A stretch of 43,184 nt of DNA from an uncultured Alphaproteobacteria bacterium (GTDB lineage: Bacteria; Pseudomonadota; Alphaproteobacteria; HIMB59; GCA-002718135). A program made the translations under genes and the position numbers. The notes beneath the pieces are model-generated. The model made no database searches. It was not told where the DNA came from and was given only the letters and a program-made list of their open reading frames with translations. The stretch lies in the NCBI GenBank assembly GCA_902582755.1, contig CACHSZ010000006.1:1-43184 (forward strand), read 5' to 3'. Shown here one piece after another: positions 8,323-15,267 of this stretch. Position 1 is the first letter of the stretch, and each line of letters starts with the position of its first letter.

Positions 8323-9258
8323 TTAATTAAAAAACTCCTTATGTATTTCGTTATCAACACTAGATATTTTTCTAATAAATTGTGTTACAAATTGATGAAG
8401 TCCATATTCAACAATAGTTTCTATTTTTTCTTCTTGAATTTTAGTATTTAGATCTTTTAGATTATTATAAATTCTTCCAACTTTTTCTGGGCTGCATGTT
8501 AGGTTAGTTAAATGTTTAACAATATTCTGAATACAAAAACTTAAAGATCTAGGACAATTATTATTTAAAACTAAAAAGTCAGCAATTTTAGTTGCGGTAA
8601 TATTACCATCGTATGCCCATCTAAAAGCTCTAAAAGAAGATAAAGAGCGAAGCAATATACTCCATTGCATATTATCGATATTACCACCTACATATTGAGG
8701 CTTAGGTAATAAAACAAAATACTTTACATCTAATAATCTGGCAGAATTATCAGCCCTCTCAATAAATAAACCAAGAAAAAGAAAATTATAACCATCATTT
8801 CTAAGCAAAGAACTTAATGATCCTCTAAATAAGTTAACTTGTTCTATTGTCCACTCAGTCAAATCAGGTAAATCAGATTTTGTAAATTTTTTTTCTTTTA
8901 ATTTTTGTATCTCTTGATAAGTTTTATTAATTGCTAACCAAGACTCAGGGGTAAAGGAAGTTCTAACTACTAATGCATTATTTCGTGCATTAAGAATACA
9001 ATTGTAAACAGATGAAGGATTACTTTCATCAAAAAATAAATAATCTTCCACATTTTTCTGTTCAATTGTATCATATTTATTTTTATATCCCTCAATTGCT
9101 CCAGCAGCAGACAAAACTGATTCCCATTCATTATTATAACCACTTGGATTTGGAAAAAGAGACATTCTATAACCAACATCCAAAAGCCTGGCTGTAGTTT
9201 CAGCTCTTTCCATATAACGACTGATCCAATATAGATATTCAGCAGTTCTACTTAACAT
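8323..9258 (-). CDS. alpha-E domain protein (DUF403 family)
   Basis: This 311-residue all-helical protein opens with MLSRTAEYLYWISRYMERAETTARLLDVGYRMSL, closely matching the family opening (ML+R.A+.LYW+.RY+ERAE..ARLLDV). A second copy-like segment, FLGLFIERADNSARLLDVKY (about 166-185), repeats the ERA-xx-ARLLDV pattern. The biochemical role is unknown. Comparative work on amidoligases proposes that it works with the adjacent ATP-grasp enzyme and transglutaminase. It lies 9 bases downstream of the ATP-grasp gene and one base upstream of the transglutaminase start, so this is a tight operon under the glutamine riboswitches. Confidence 0.9.
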   Translation of the reverse strand: MLSRTAEYLYWISRYMERAETTARLLDVGYRMSLFPNPSGYNNEWESVLSAAGAIEGYKNKYDTIEQKNVEDYLFFDESNPSSVYNCILNARNNALVVRTSFTPESWLAINKTYQEIQKLKEKKFTKSDLPDLTEWTIEQVNLFRGSLSSLLRNDGYNFLFLGLFIERADNSARLLDVKYFVLLPKPQYVGGNIDNMQWSILLRSLSSFRAFRWAYDGNITATKIADFLVLNNNCPRSLSFCIQNIVKHLTNLTCSPEKVGRIYNNLKDLNTKIQEEKIETIVEYGLHQFVTQFIRKISSVDNEIHKEFFN

Positions 9259-9267
9259 TTTTATTCC

Positions 9268-10674
9268 TCATTCAGCCAAAACCCATGTGTCTTTCACACC
9301 GCCTCCTTGGCTAGAATTTACAACAAACGAACCTTCATTCATTGCAACTCTAGTTAAACCACCAGAACTTAATTGAGCTTGCTCTCCAATTAAACAAAAT
9401 GGACGTAAATCTACCCTTCTTCCCTCAACTTGATTTTTGATTAGTGTTGGTGAAAATGAAAGATCAAGTAAAGGTTGAGCTATATATCCTTTTGGATTTG
9501 TTGAGAGTTTTGTTTTAAATTCATCTATAGAGGATTTAGAAGATTTTGGACCTATTAACATCCCATAACCTCCAGATCCATCAACCTCTTTTACGACAAG
9601 TTCATTTATATTATCTAAAACATATTTTAATTCTTGTTCCTTTTCGCAATTCCATGTTTCAACATTATCTAAGATTGGTTGTTCGCCTAAATAAAATTTG
9701 ATCATCTCAGGTACATAAATATAAATTGCTTTGTCATCAGCTATTCCTGCTCCGGGAGCTGAACAGATATTGACACCACCTGTTCTATAAACATCCATAA
9801 TTCCTGGAATACCAATTACAGATTGAGGATTAAAACATAGAGGATCTAAAAAATCGTCATCTATTCTTCTGTAAACAACATCCACTCTTTTTGGACCATC
9901 AACTGTTTTCATATAAAGATATTTTCCTTCAACAAATAAATCTGTTGATTCAACCATTTCAATACCCATTTGATCTGATAAAAAACTATGTTCGTAATAA
10001 GCGCTATTTAAAGGACCAGGTGTAAGTAACACACATACTGGTTCTGGATTTTCACATTTAATAGGAGCTAAACTCATCAAGGTTTGCAAAAGTCTTGTTG
10101 GGTAGTCATCTATTGGTGTTACTCTGTTGTTGTGAAATAAATCAGGAAACATTCGCATCATTATTTCTCTATTTTCTAGCATGTAAGAAACACCACTTGG
10201 TGTTCGACAATTATCTTCTAAAACAAAATAATCATTTGGACCTGTTCTTACTAAATCAATACCAATTATAGGACTATAGATATCTCTAGGAGGAGAAAAG
10301 CCAAACATTGAAGGTTCAAAAGATTTTTTTTTGTAAATAATTTCTTTAGGAATTATATTAGCTTTTATTATTTCACCTTGATTATAAATATCAGCAAGAA
10401 ACGCATTAAGTGCTTTAGCTCTTTGGATTACTCCTCTTTCTAATCTTAACCATTCAGTATAGGTAAATATCCTTGGAATTAAATCAAACGGAATAATTCT
10501 TTCTCTTGCAGTTTCGTTATTTGTAGAAAATGTAATTCCAATATTTCTAAAATGAGTTTCAGCTTCAGCATTCTTTTCAAGAATAACTTTTGAAGTCATT
10601 TGATCTAACCAATCATTAATATTGTTATAATGATTTCTTATAACTGATTCAGATTGATACATTTCATTAAACAT
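9268..10674 (-). CDS. circularly permuted ATP-grasp protein (DUF404/DUF407), predicted amide/peptide ligase
   Basis: This 468-residue protein starts at ATG 10674 (MFNEMYQSESVIRNHYNNI), matching the usual (Y)DEMFxxDGxVRxHY opening. AGAGG lies 11 bases upstream. Family blocks include RERIIPFDLIPRIFTYTEW (about 58-76), FVLEDNCRTPSGVSYMLENR (about 150-169), KEVDGSGGYGMLIGP (ATP-binding loop, about 361-375) and AQPLLDLSFSPT. The C-terminal VDLRPFCLIG and GGLTRVAM complete the site. Members are predicted to form carboxylate-amine bonds with ATP, giving peptide or amide products; the substrate is unknown. It heads an operon with alpha-E and transglutaminase genes and has a 5' leader with two glutamine aptamers. 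Its start codon shares one base with the stop of a 20-codon leader ORF. Confidence 0.92.
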   Translation of the reverse strand: MFNEMYQSESVIRNHYNNINDWLDQMTSKVILEKNAEAETHFRNIGITFSTNNETARERIIPFDLIPRIFTYTEWLRLERGVIQRAKALNAFLADIYNQGEIIKANIIPKEIIYKKKSFEPSMFGFSPPRDIYSPIIGIDLVRTGPNDYFVLEDNCRTPSGVSYMLENREIMMRMFPDLFHNNRVTPIDDYPTRLLQTLMSLAPIKCENPEPVCVLLTPGPLNSAYYEHSFLSDQMGIEMVESTDLFVEGKYLYMKTVDGPKRVDVVYRRIDDDFLDPLCFNPQSVIGIPGIMDVYRTGGVNICSAPGAGIADDKAIYIYVPEMIKFYLGEQPILDNVETWNCEKEQELKYVLDNINELVVKEVDGSGGYGMLIGPKSSKSSIDEFKTKLSTNPKGYIAQPLLDLSFSPTLIKNQVEGRRVDLRPFCLIGEQAQLSSGGLTRVAMNEGSFVVNSSQGGGVKDTWVLAE

Positions 10675-10736
10675 CAGGGAGTAAACCTCTTGAGATTTGA
10701 ATAGATAATCTTTTTATTATCTAACTTTTTAACCAT
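10674..10736 (-). CDS. possible 20-codon leader peptide overlapping the ATP-grasp start
   Basis: From ATG 10736 the leader encodes MVKKLDNKKIIYSNLKRFTP. The TGA stop at 10674-10676 overlaps the ATP-grasp ATG by one base (TGATG), a classic coupling arrangement. It is basic and AT-rich, with no run of one regulatory amino acid and no Gln codon. A weak AAAGG lies 12 bases upstream, inside the loop of the preceding hairpin. It may allow coupled translation of the ligase or be chance in AT-rich sequence. Confidence 0.35.
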   Translation of the reverse strand: MVKKLDNKKIIYSNLKRFTP

Positions 10737-10784
10737 AGTTATAACAAACCTTTCTTATCCGTTATAATTCATGCTTAGCTATGG
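10733..10784 (-). promoter_or_regulatory. long leader hairpin between riboswitches and ATP-grasp gene
   Basis: On the plus strand CCATAGTTATAAC (10733-10745) pairs with GTTATAA (10761-10767) and CTATGG (10779-10784), with an 11-base bulge at 10768-10778 and a 15-base loop. Thirteen pairs in two perfect helices is well above background. A second hairpin, TAGATAAT/ATTATCTA (10702-10709 with 10716-10723), lies nearer the gene. Neither has a U-tract on the transcript strand. I infer an expression platform or RNA-stability element acting through translation rather than intrinsic termination. Confidence 0.5.
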
Positions 10785-10802
10785 AAATTAATAATAAGAT
10801 CC

Positions 10803-10854
10803 GCGTTCCTTCAGCTTTAACCTACTTCCGATCTGTTAATACAGATTGAACGAT
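10803..10854 (-). ncRNA. glutamine riboswitch, glnA type (gene-proximal aptamer of a tandem pair)
   Basis: Read on the minus strand, this element has the glnA/Downstream-peptide aptamer layout. P1 is CGUUC pairing with the terminal GAACG; P2 is AUCUG-UAUUAA-CAGAU; then come the conserved core CGGAAGUAGG, a short P3 region (UUAAAGC) and the conserved CUGAAGGAACGC end. The order and conserved letters match what is known of L-glutamine-binding RNAs. It lies 129 bases upstream of the ATP-grasp start on the same strand. In cyanobacteria this class acts on nitrogen-metabolism genes; here it should make the ATP-grasp/alpha-E/transglutaminase operon glutamine-responsive. The direction (on or off) cannot be read with confidence. 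Confidence 0.88.
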
Positions 10855-10868
10855 TTAATAACTTGCAT

Positions 10869-10921
10869 GCGTTCCTTCAACTTTCGTTTACTTCCGTTTT
10901 GAATTATTCAAAATGAACGAT
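10869..10921 (-). ncRNA. glutamine riboswitch, glnA type (distal aptamer of a tandem pair)
   Basis: This second copy lies 14 bases upstream of the first in the transcript. P1 is CGUUC with GAACG; P2 is a perfect 7-pair UUUUGAA-UAA-UUCAAAA; the core is CGGAAGUAAA; P3 is AAC-GAAA-GUU (GNRA loop); the 3' end is UUGAAGGAACGC. Compared with the first copy, the helices P2 and P3 differ in sequence but keep pairing, while the single-stranded core is identical. This covariation argues for a functional RNA. A TTCATT/TATTAT promoter-like pair with a 19-base spacer lies just upstream on the minus strand, so the transcript may begin almost at P1. Confidence 0.88.
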
Positions 10922-10976
10922 GAAATTTTAATAATAAAATTTATTTATTTTTAAAAATGAATTTCATACTTATTTG

Positions 10977-10995
10977 ATATGCATTTTTTGCATAT
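10977..10995. repeat. short perfect hairpin downstream of pcs
   Basis: ATATGCA (10977-10983) and TGCATAT (10989-10995) form a 7-pair stem with a five-base loop in the 102-base gap between the pcs stop and the distal riboswitch. On the minus strand the loop is poly-A and no U-tract follows, so it is a poor intrinsic terminator. It may still mark the end of the pcs transcript. Low confidence in function. Confidence 0.3.
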
Positions 10996-11023
10996 ACAAA
11001 ATAATATTGAATTACTTAAGTTT

Positions 11024-11731
11024 TTAATAGTCTTTTATCGATCTAAGAAAACAAATATAAATAAAATAGCCCGTACAAATTAACCATATTAAAAGAACAA
11101 TTGTATCATTTATAATTAAGTTTATTTCTGATTTTGTTACTAATCGCAGTGTTGTTGCTGCCCAAACAACAGTAAAAAAAATCGTTAAATTTCTAAATGA
11201 TTTTACTCTTAGTGGATGAACAAACTTCCATGGAACGAATGTCAATACTGATAGTACAATTATCACAATTAGGTTTATCCATTCATTCGTATTTAATATA
11301 AAGAAATATAAAACCACAACATTCCAGACTGCAGGAAAGCCTTGGAAATAATAATCATCCGTTTTCATATTAACGTTGATAAAAGTGTACAAAGAAACTC
11401 CAAATATAAGAGCAGGCATAATCATTTCAAAACCTGATGGTACCATCTGAAACCAGTAAATCATTAAAGCTGGGTTAATAACGTAATTTAGATAATCAAT
11501 AATGGAATCTAAAATAATCCCATCTAGATTTGGTGCTTTTTCTTCAACTCCAACCTTTCTAGCTAATGTTCCATCAACTCCATCTACAAGTAAGGCCATA
11601 CCAAGCCATAAAAAACTACCAACTTGATCATTATTTAATATTGATACTAAGGCAAGAAACCCAAGTATAGCTCCAGAACCAGTGAAGGCATGCACACCCC
11701 ATGCGGAAATTTGATCTTTATCAACTTTCAT
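11024..11731 (-). CDS. pcs: phosphatidylcholine synthase (CDP-alcohol phosphatidyltransferase)
   Basis: This 235-residue membrane protein carries the CDP-alcohol phosphotransferase motif D-x2-DG-x2-AR-x12-G-x3-D-x3-D: Asp50, Asp53-Gly54, Ala57-Arg58, Gly71, Asp75 and Asp79. The spacing between AR and G and the context DGVDGTLARKVGVEE are characteristic of Pcs, which condenses CDP-diacylglycerol with choline to form phosphatidylcholine in the inner membrane. Around seven or eight hydrophobic helices follow. The enzyme is widespread in alphaproteobacteria, and its size is normal. It is last in a likely unit with the photolyase-related and Nudix genes; the 96-base gap upstream could hold its own promoter. 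Confidence 0.88.
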   Translation of the reverse strand: MKVDKDQISAWGVHAFTGSGAILGFLALVSILNNDQVGSFLWLGMALLVDGVDGTLARKVGVEEKAPNLDGIILDSIIDYLNYVINPALMIYWFQMVPSGFEMIMPALIFGVSLYTFINVNMKTDDYYFQGFPAVWNVVVLYFFILNTNEWINLIVIIVLSVLTFVPWKFVHPLRVKSFRNLTIFFTVVWAATTLRLVTKSEINLIINDTIVLLIWLICTGYFIYICFLRSIKDY

Positions 11732-11827
11732 AAATGATGTTGGTCTTTATCATTAAAATAAAAGAAAATAAAATTTTTGAAAAAAATAGTAGAAAAATTA
11801 AGGTTTTAAACGATTTTAAAATTAGAC

Positions 11828-12205
11828 TTATAATAAGTTTATAATATCACTATCTCCTTCAGCAAAATTATAATTTTTAAATTCATTTTTTGTAACCCAA
11901 GCCGAGTCTTCGTGTTCACTCAAAACAATTTCACCATTAGCTTGAGAGCATATAAAATAATGTAATTTCACATTTATTTTGTCATCTTGATAATTTTCTT
12001 CACCTAATTTATTTTTAATATTTATTTCTATATTAAGTTCTTCTTCTATTTCTCTTTTAAGTGCAATTTCAAAAGATTCCCCTTCTTCCACTTTTCCACC
12101 TGGAAATTCCCAACTTAATCCCATATGTTTATTTCTATTTCTTTGTGCAATAAAATATTTATCATCTTTTATTATTATTGCTGCAACAACATCGAATTTA
12201 TCCAT
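11828..12205 (-). CDS. Nudix hydrolase, MutT-like (8-oxo-dGTP diphosphatase type)
   Basis: This 125-residue protein has a complete Nudix box, GGKVEEGESFEIALKREIEE (36-55) followed by ELNI, giving G-x5-E-x7-REUxEExGU with Asn in place of the last Gly. The opening VVAAIIIKDDKYFIAQR and the short length match MutT-type enzymes that hydrolyse oxidised or other nucleoside triphosphates in the cytoplasm. Its ATG shares one base with the stop of the upstream photolyase-related gene (TAATG), suggesting coupling and a shared DNA-damage role. Other Nudix substrates cannot be excluded. Confidence 0.85.
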   Translation of the reverse strand: MDKFDVVAAIIIKDDKYFIAQRNRNKHMGLSWEFPGGKVEEGESFEIALKREIEEELNIEINIKNKLGEENYQDDKINVKLHYFICSQANGEIVLSEHEDSAWVTKNEFKNYNFAEGDSDIINLL

Positions 12206-13683
12206 TAATTGGTATTATCACGAATAAACTGATTTGCTTTCTTTATTATATGATTTTTCCTCTCAGTATTCATTTTATCATAGATATTAACCATCATATT
12301 TAAACGAGGATTAGATTGAAAAAATTTTCTATTTTTATTAATAAAACGCCAATACAATCCGTCCATAATATCATTCCAATTACCTTTTTTAAAATTCATC
12401 ATTTTCATAAAATAACTTGAACCACAAATATAAGGTTTGGTACTAAATATACCTCCATCACTAAACAATCCCATACCATAAACATTAGGTGACATTACCC
12501 AATCAGAGCTATCTACAAACATTTCCATAAACCAATTATAAACTTCATTAGGTTTAATTTCACATAAGTTCATAATGTTACATAAAACCATTAGTCTCTC
12601 AATATGATGAGTGTACCCATATTTTTGAGCATTTTTAATTGAGTGATCTAAAGGATCTAATCCGGTTGTACCGTCATACCATTTTTTAGTAAGAGAATTT
12701 TTATGTTGAAAGAAATTATTTTCTTCTAATTGTTGATCATAATTTTGGTAAATTCCTCTAATGAATTCTCTCCATCCAATAATTTGCCTAATATAACCTT
12801 CATAAGAATTTATTTTAATTTTATTTTCAACTTTTCTTACTCTCTCAATTATTAGATCTGGAGTCAATAAACCTAAATTAATCATGGGGCTTAGAACACT
12901 ATGAAATAAAAAGTTATTATTAGTATCAACTGCATCTTCGTAATCACCAAATAAATTAAATTTTTTAATAATAAAATAATCTAACCATTTAACTGCATCA
13001 TCATAAGTTGTAGGTAGCCAAAAATTATCAACTTGGCCTGGGTGATTTTTAAAAATTGTTTTTATTTGTTGTTTTAAGGCTTTTGTATGCTTTGTTTCTT
13101 TTGCAGTAATCATTTCTGGTATTTTAATATCTTTAGGGAGTTTTTTTCTATTATCTTCATCAAAGCTCCATTTTCCACCCTTGGGCTTATTATTTTCCAT
13201 CAAAATATCTATTTTAGCACGGGCAATTTTGTAAAAATTTGCCATAAAAGGTTTTTTTGTTTTACTTAAATAATTTTTAAATTCATCTCTTGAATTTAAA
13301 AACATGGGTGATTGTATAAAAGTTAATTTAATCTTATTTTTTTTACATAAGGTGCTTATTTTTTTTTCAAAAAATTTATCTTCAATTTCAAAAGAAATTA
13401 ATTCTTCGAATTTATTTTTTTTTATAAAATTTTCTAATTTTTTTTCGTAGGATATTTTAAAATCCTTTTTTAAATCAATATAATTAACTTTAAATTTATT
13501 TTTTTTAAGTTCATCAGCATAAGATCTCATTGAGGACAGAAAAAGAATGAGTTTTAATTTATGATGTTTTTGAAAAGTACAAAGATCAAAACTTTCACAC
13601 ATAAAAATAGTTGAGTCTTTATATTTTCTTAGGTGTTTATGTGGGAATAATTGATTTCCAAGAATTAAAAATACACTTTTCAT
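12205..13683 (-). CDS. cryptochrome/photolyase-related protein (DPRP/FeS-BCP family) lacking the FeS-ligand cysteines
   Basis: ATG at 13683 (MKSVFLILGNQLFP, 492 residues) is preferred to the preceding TTG. The N-terminal Rossmann-like domain is followed by the family marker GGKWSFDEDNRKKLP (about 169-183), the FAD-binding helical domain with EGYIRQIIGWREFIRG, HHIERLMVLCN and MSPNVYGMGLFSDGG, and LYWRFINKNRKFFQSNPR. The bacterial FeS (6-4) photolyases carry a CxxC plus further Cys just before the LYW segment. Here that region reads MNFKKGNWNDIMDGLYW, with no cysteine, so a 4Fe-4S cluster seems impossible. It is probably a light-driven DNA repair enzyme or a photoreceptor, next to MutT. Confidence 0.85.
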   Translation of the reverse strand: MKSVFLILGNQLFPHKHLRKYKDSTIFMCESFDLCTFQKHHKLKLILFLSSMRSYADELKKNKFKVNYIDLKKDFKISYEKKLENFIKKNKFEELISFEIEDKFFEKKISTLCKKNKIKLTFIQSPMFLNSRDEFKNYLSKTKKPFMANFYKIARAKIDILMENNKPKGGKWSFDEDNRKKLPKDIKIPEMITAKETKHTKALKQQIKTIFKNHPGQVDNFWLPTTYDDAVKWLDYFIIKKFNLFGDYEDAVDTNNNFLFHSVLSPMINLGLLTPDLIIERVRKVENKIKINSYEGYIRQIIGWREFIRGIYQNYDQQLEENNFFQHKNSLTKKWYDGTTGLDPLDHSIKNAQKYGYTHHIERLMVLCNIMNLCEIKPNEVYNWFMEMFVDSSDWVMSPNVYGMGLFSDGGIFSTKPYICGSSYFMKMMNFKKGNWNDIMDGLYWRFINKNRKFFQSNPRLNMMVNIYDKMNTERKNHIIKKANQFIRDNTN

Positions 13684-13760
13684 CAATATTTAAATAGTAA
13701 GTTATTAGAAAATTTATATGATTTATTAAAATTAATTGCTTATTTTAGACAATTTTTAGC

Positions 13761-13766
13761 TATAAT
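13761..13766 (+). promoter_or_regulatory. candidate -10 box for the lipoprotein gene
   Basis: A consensus TATAAT at 13761-13766 is preceded by TTGCTT at 13736-13741 with a 19-base spacer. It would start a transcript only a few bases before the ATG at 13780. Consensus -10-like words are common in such AT-rich DNA, so support is modest. Confidence 0.3.
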
Positions 13767-13779
13767 AATTTATAAATTA

Positions 13780-14289
13780 ATGACCAAATTAGTAAAATTA
13801 TTGGTAATTCCCCTGATAATTAGTTTTGCACTAATCTCTTGTAATACAACATCTCCAAATAAGGTAAAAAAATCTGATGCACAAAAAGTAACTAATATTG
13901 AATATGGAACAATTAAAACCTCTCTTCCAGTAAAAATTGAAGGTGAAAGTGATTGGATTGGAGCAACTGCTGGAGCAATGATAGGAGGTCTTTTAGCTTC
14001 TCAAATATGTGGAGAAGAAGAAATATTAGGAACTAAGTGTCAAGATATTGCTATAGTATATGGAACTATTGGAGGAGCCGCTATGGGCTCAGTGATTCAA
14101 GCTAAAATTGGTAATCATGATGGCTTCCAATATATAGTGAATATTGATGAATGTGGTAATAACACTTCTAATTGCCATAATGATCAAGAAAAGGCTTTTG
14201 TACAAGGAGATAATAATGCCCTTCCGAATGGGCAAAGAGTTGTAATTATTTACGGAGATGTAATAAGAGTTATGCCTTATGAAGAATAA
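13780..14289 (+). CDS. glycine-zipper outer-membrane lipoprotein (SlyB/17-kDa antigen-like)
   Basis: A 169-residue protein with a lipoprotein signal (MTKLVKLLVIPLIISFALIS, then Cys21). The lipobox LISC predicts cleavage and lipidation at Cys21. A glycine-zipper helix pair follows (GATAGAMIGGLLASQ and GTIGGAAMGSVIQAKIG, about 62-100), interrupted by a loop with two cysteines. The C-terminal domain (PNGQRVVIIYGDVIRVMP) matches the small beta domain of SlyB-like proteins, in which GQRV-x-V/I is typical. These proteins sit in the outer membrane and help its integrity. It overlaps the next gene by 11 bases. Confidence 0.8.
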   Translation: MTKLVKLLVIPLIISFALISCNTTSPNKVKKSDAQKVTNIEYGTIKTSLPVKIEGESDWIGATAGAMIGGLLASQICGEEEILGTKCQDIAIVYGTIGGAAMGSVIQAKIGNHDGFQYIVNIDECGNNTSNCHNDQEKAFVQGDNNALPNGQRVVIIYGDVIRVMPYEE

Positions 14290-15136
14290 TTTAGTAAAAT
14301 TAATTTATAGTATTTTTTTATTATTACCATTTCATCTGAATGCAGAATTAATATTTGAAGATAATTTTCCAAAAGATATGCAAGGTATTTGGAGTGATGA
14401 TTGTGACGCAGAATATCAAGTATTTATAATATCAAACAATACAAGTATGTGGATTGACGAGACATATGTTGGCTTTAATGTATCCAAAACATCAAAGGTA
14501 CAAGATTGGTCAGCTTATAAATGGGGAGAATTAGATGGAAGTTATTATTATTTTTTAAAAAAAGATGGTGATAATTTACTTGAAGTTACTGCTCCTGATG
14601 GTTGGGATGGTATAGATTATTCTTTTTTAAATTCATCAGAGTATTCTGTTTATGAAAAATGTGAATCAATCCCTGGTGTTTTTCAAATTATTTATGGAGA
14701 AATTATTAACCTAATGAATTCTCAATTAATTGAAACATGTAATAATGATAGCAATCCCGCAAATTGTATTAATGAAACTTTTTCATTTTTAGATGTATCA
14801 CAAGATGATGAATTATCTGTAGCAGAATTAACACGTGCAGCAAGAATAGCTATTTATTTTACCTTTATTGACAAAAGACAAGACGAAGACAGAGAAATAG
14901 GATTTGCAACTTATACAACTACATCACTAATATTTCCTGCATTATCAAAAATATTAATTGGAAATTATGATTATGATAATTCAAATACAATTTCTTTAAA
15001 AGAAATTTATACGGATCGTATTGATACATTGGACTATCAAAATTTATTTAAAGAAAATTTAAAAGGACTAGATCCAGAAGAATTAAGACGATTAATTGAA
15101 AACTTAGATTTCCTAAAATCATTAATGTTAAATTAA
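14279..15136 (+). CDS. secreted EF-hand protein of unknown function
   Basis: A 285-residue protein with a signal peptide (cleavage expected after LNA, residue 22). The mature N-terminal part (GIWSDDCDAEYQVFIIS...) may be a small beta domain with Cys pairs. The C-terminal part has two canonical calcium loops: D172-V-S174-Q-D176-D-E-L-S180-V-A-E183 and D231-Y-D233-N-S235-N-T237-I-S239-L-K-E242. Such EF-hands bind calcium in the periplasm or outside. It starts inside the lipoprotein gene (11-base overlap), so the pair is co-translated and may work together at the envelope. The family of the N-terminal domain is not recognised. Confidence 0.75.
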   Translation: MKNNLVKLIYSIFLLLPFHLNAELIFEDNFPKDMQGIWSDDCDAEYQVFIISNNTSMWIDETYVGFNVSKTSKVQDWSAYKWGELDGSYYYFLKKDGDNLLEVTAPDGWDGIDYSFLNSSEYSVYEKCESIPGVFQIIYGEIINLMNSQLIETCNNDSNPANCINETFSFLDVSQDDELSVAELTRAARIAIYFTFIDKRQDEDREIGFATYTTTSLIFPALSKILIGNYDYDNSNTISLKEIYTDRIDTLDYQNLFKENLKGLDPEELRRLIENLDFLKSLMLN

Positions 15137-15145
15137 TTTAGTATC

Positions 15146-15175
15146 TTGACTTTTAAGTATAATTTTAATTATAAA
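15146..15175 (+). promoter_or_regulatory. candidate sigma-70 promoter
   Basis: TTGACT (15146-15151) and TATAAA (15170-15175) are separated by 18 bases, a near-consensus pair in the gap behind the EF-hand gene. The predicted start falls at or next to the ATG at 15181, which would give a leaderless message for the 27-residue ORF and the genes behind it (15268, 15473). Confidence 0.45.
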
Positions 15176-15180
15176 TAGAT

Positions 15181-15264
15181 ATGAACAAAAGAAATTTATA
15201 CGCAGCTATTGCGATAGTATTTATCTTTGCTGCTTTAAATTTAACTATATATTTTTTCTATTAA
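15181..15264 (+). CDS. tiny single-helix membrane protein (27 aa)
   Basis: ATG at 15181 encodes MNKRNLYAAIAIVFIFAALN followed by LTIYFFY and TAA. It has a basic N-terminus and one transmembrane helix, the layout of a small inner-membrane protein. It lies three bases before the next ORF and just behind a near-consensus promoter. No family is recognised. Its shortness makes it easy to miss; chance is possible in AT-rich DNA, which is biased toward hydrophobic codons. Confidence 0.5.
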   Translation: MNKRNLYAAIAIVFIFAALNLTIYFFY

Positions 15265-15267
15265 ATT

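Noticed and set aside
8322..8360. 13-codon extension of the transglutaminase-like protein from a GTG
   Set aside because: It overlaps the alpha-E coding end by 38 bases, while ATG 8321 sits one base after the alpha-E stop and gives the normal family N-terminus.
10977..10995. Hairpin as intrinsic terminator of pcs
   Set aside because: The stem is AT-rich and no U-tract follows on the minus strand, so only the hairpin itself is reported.
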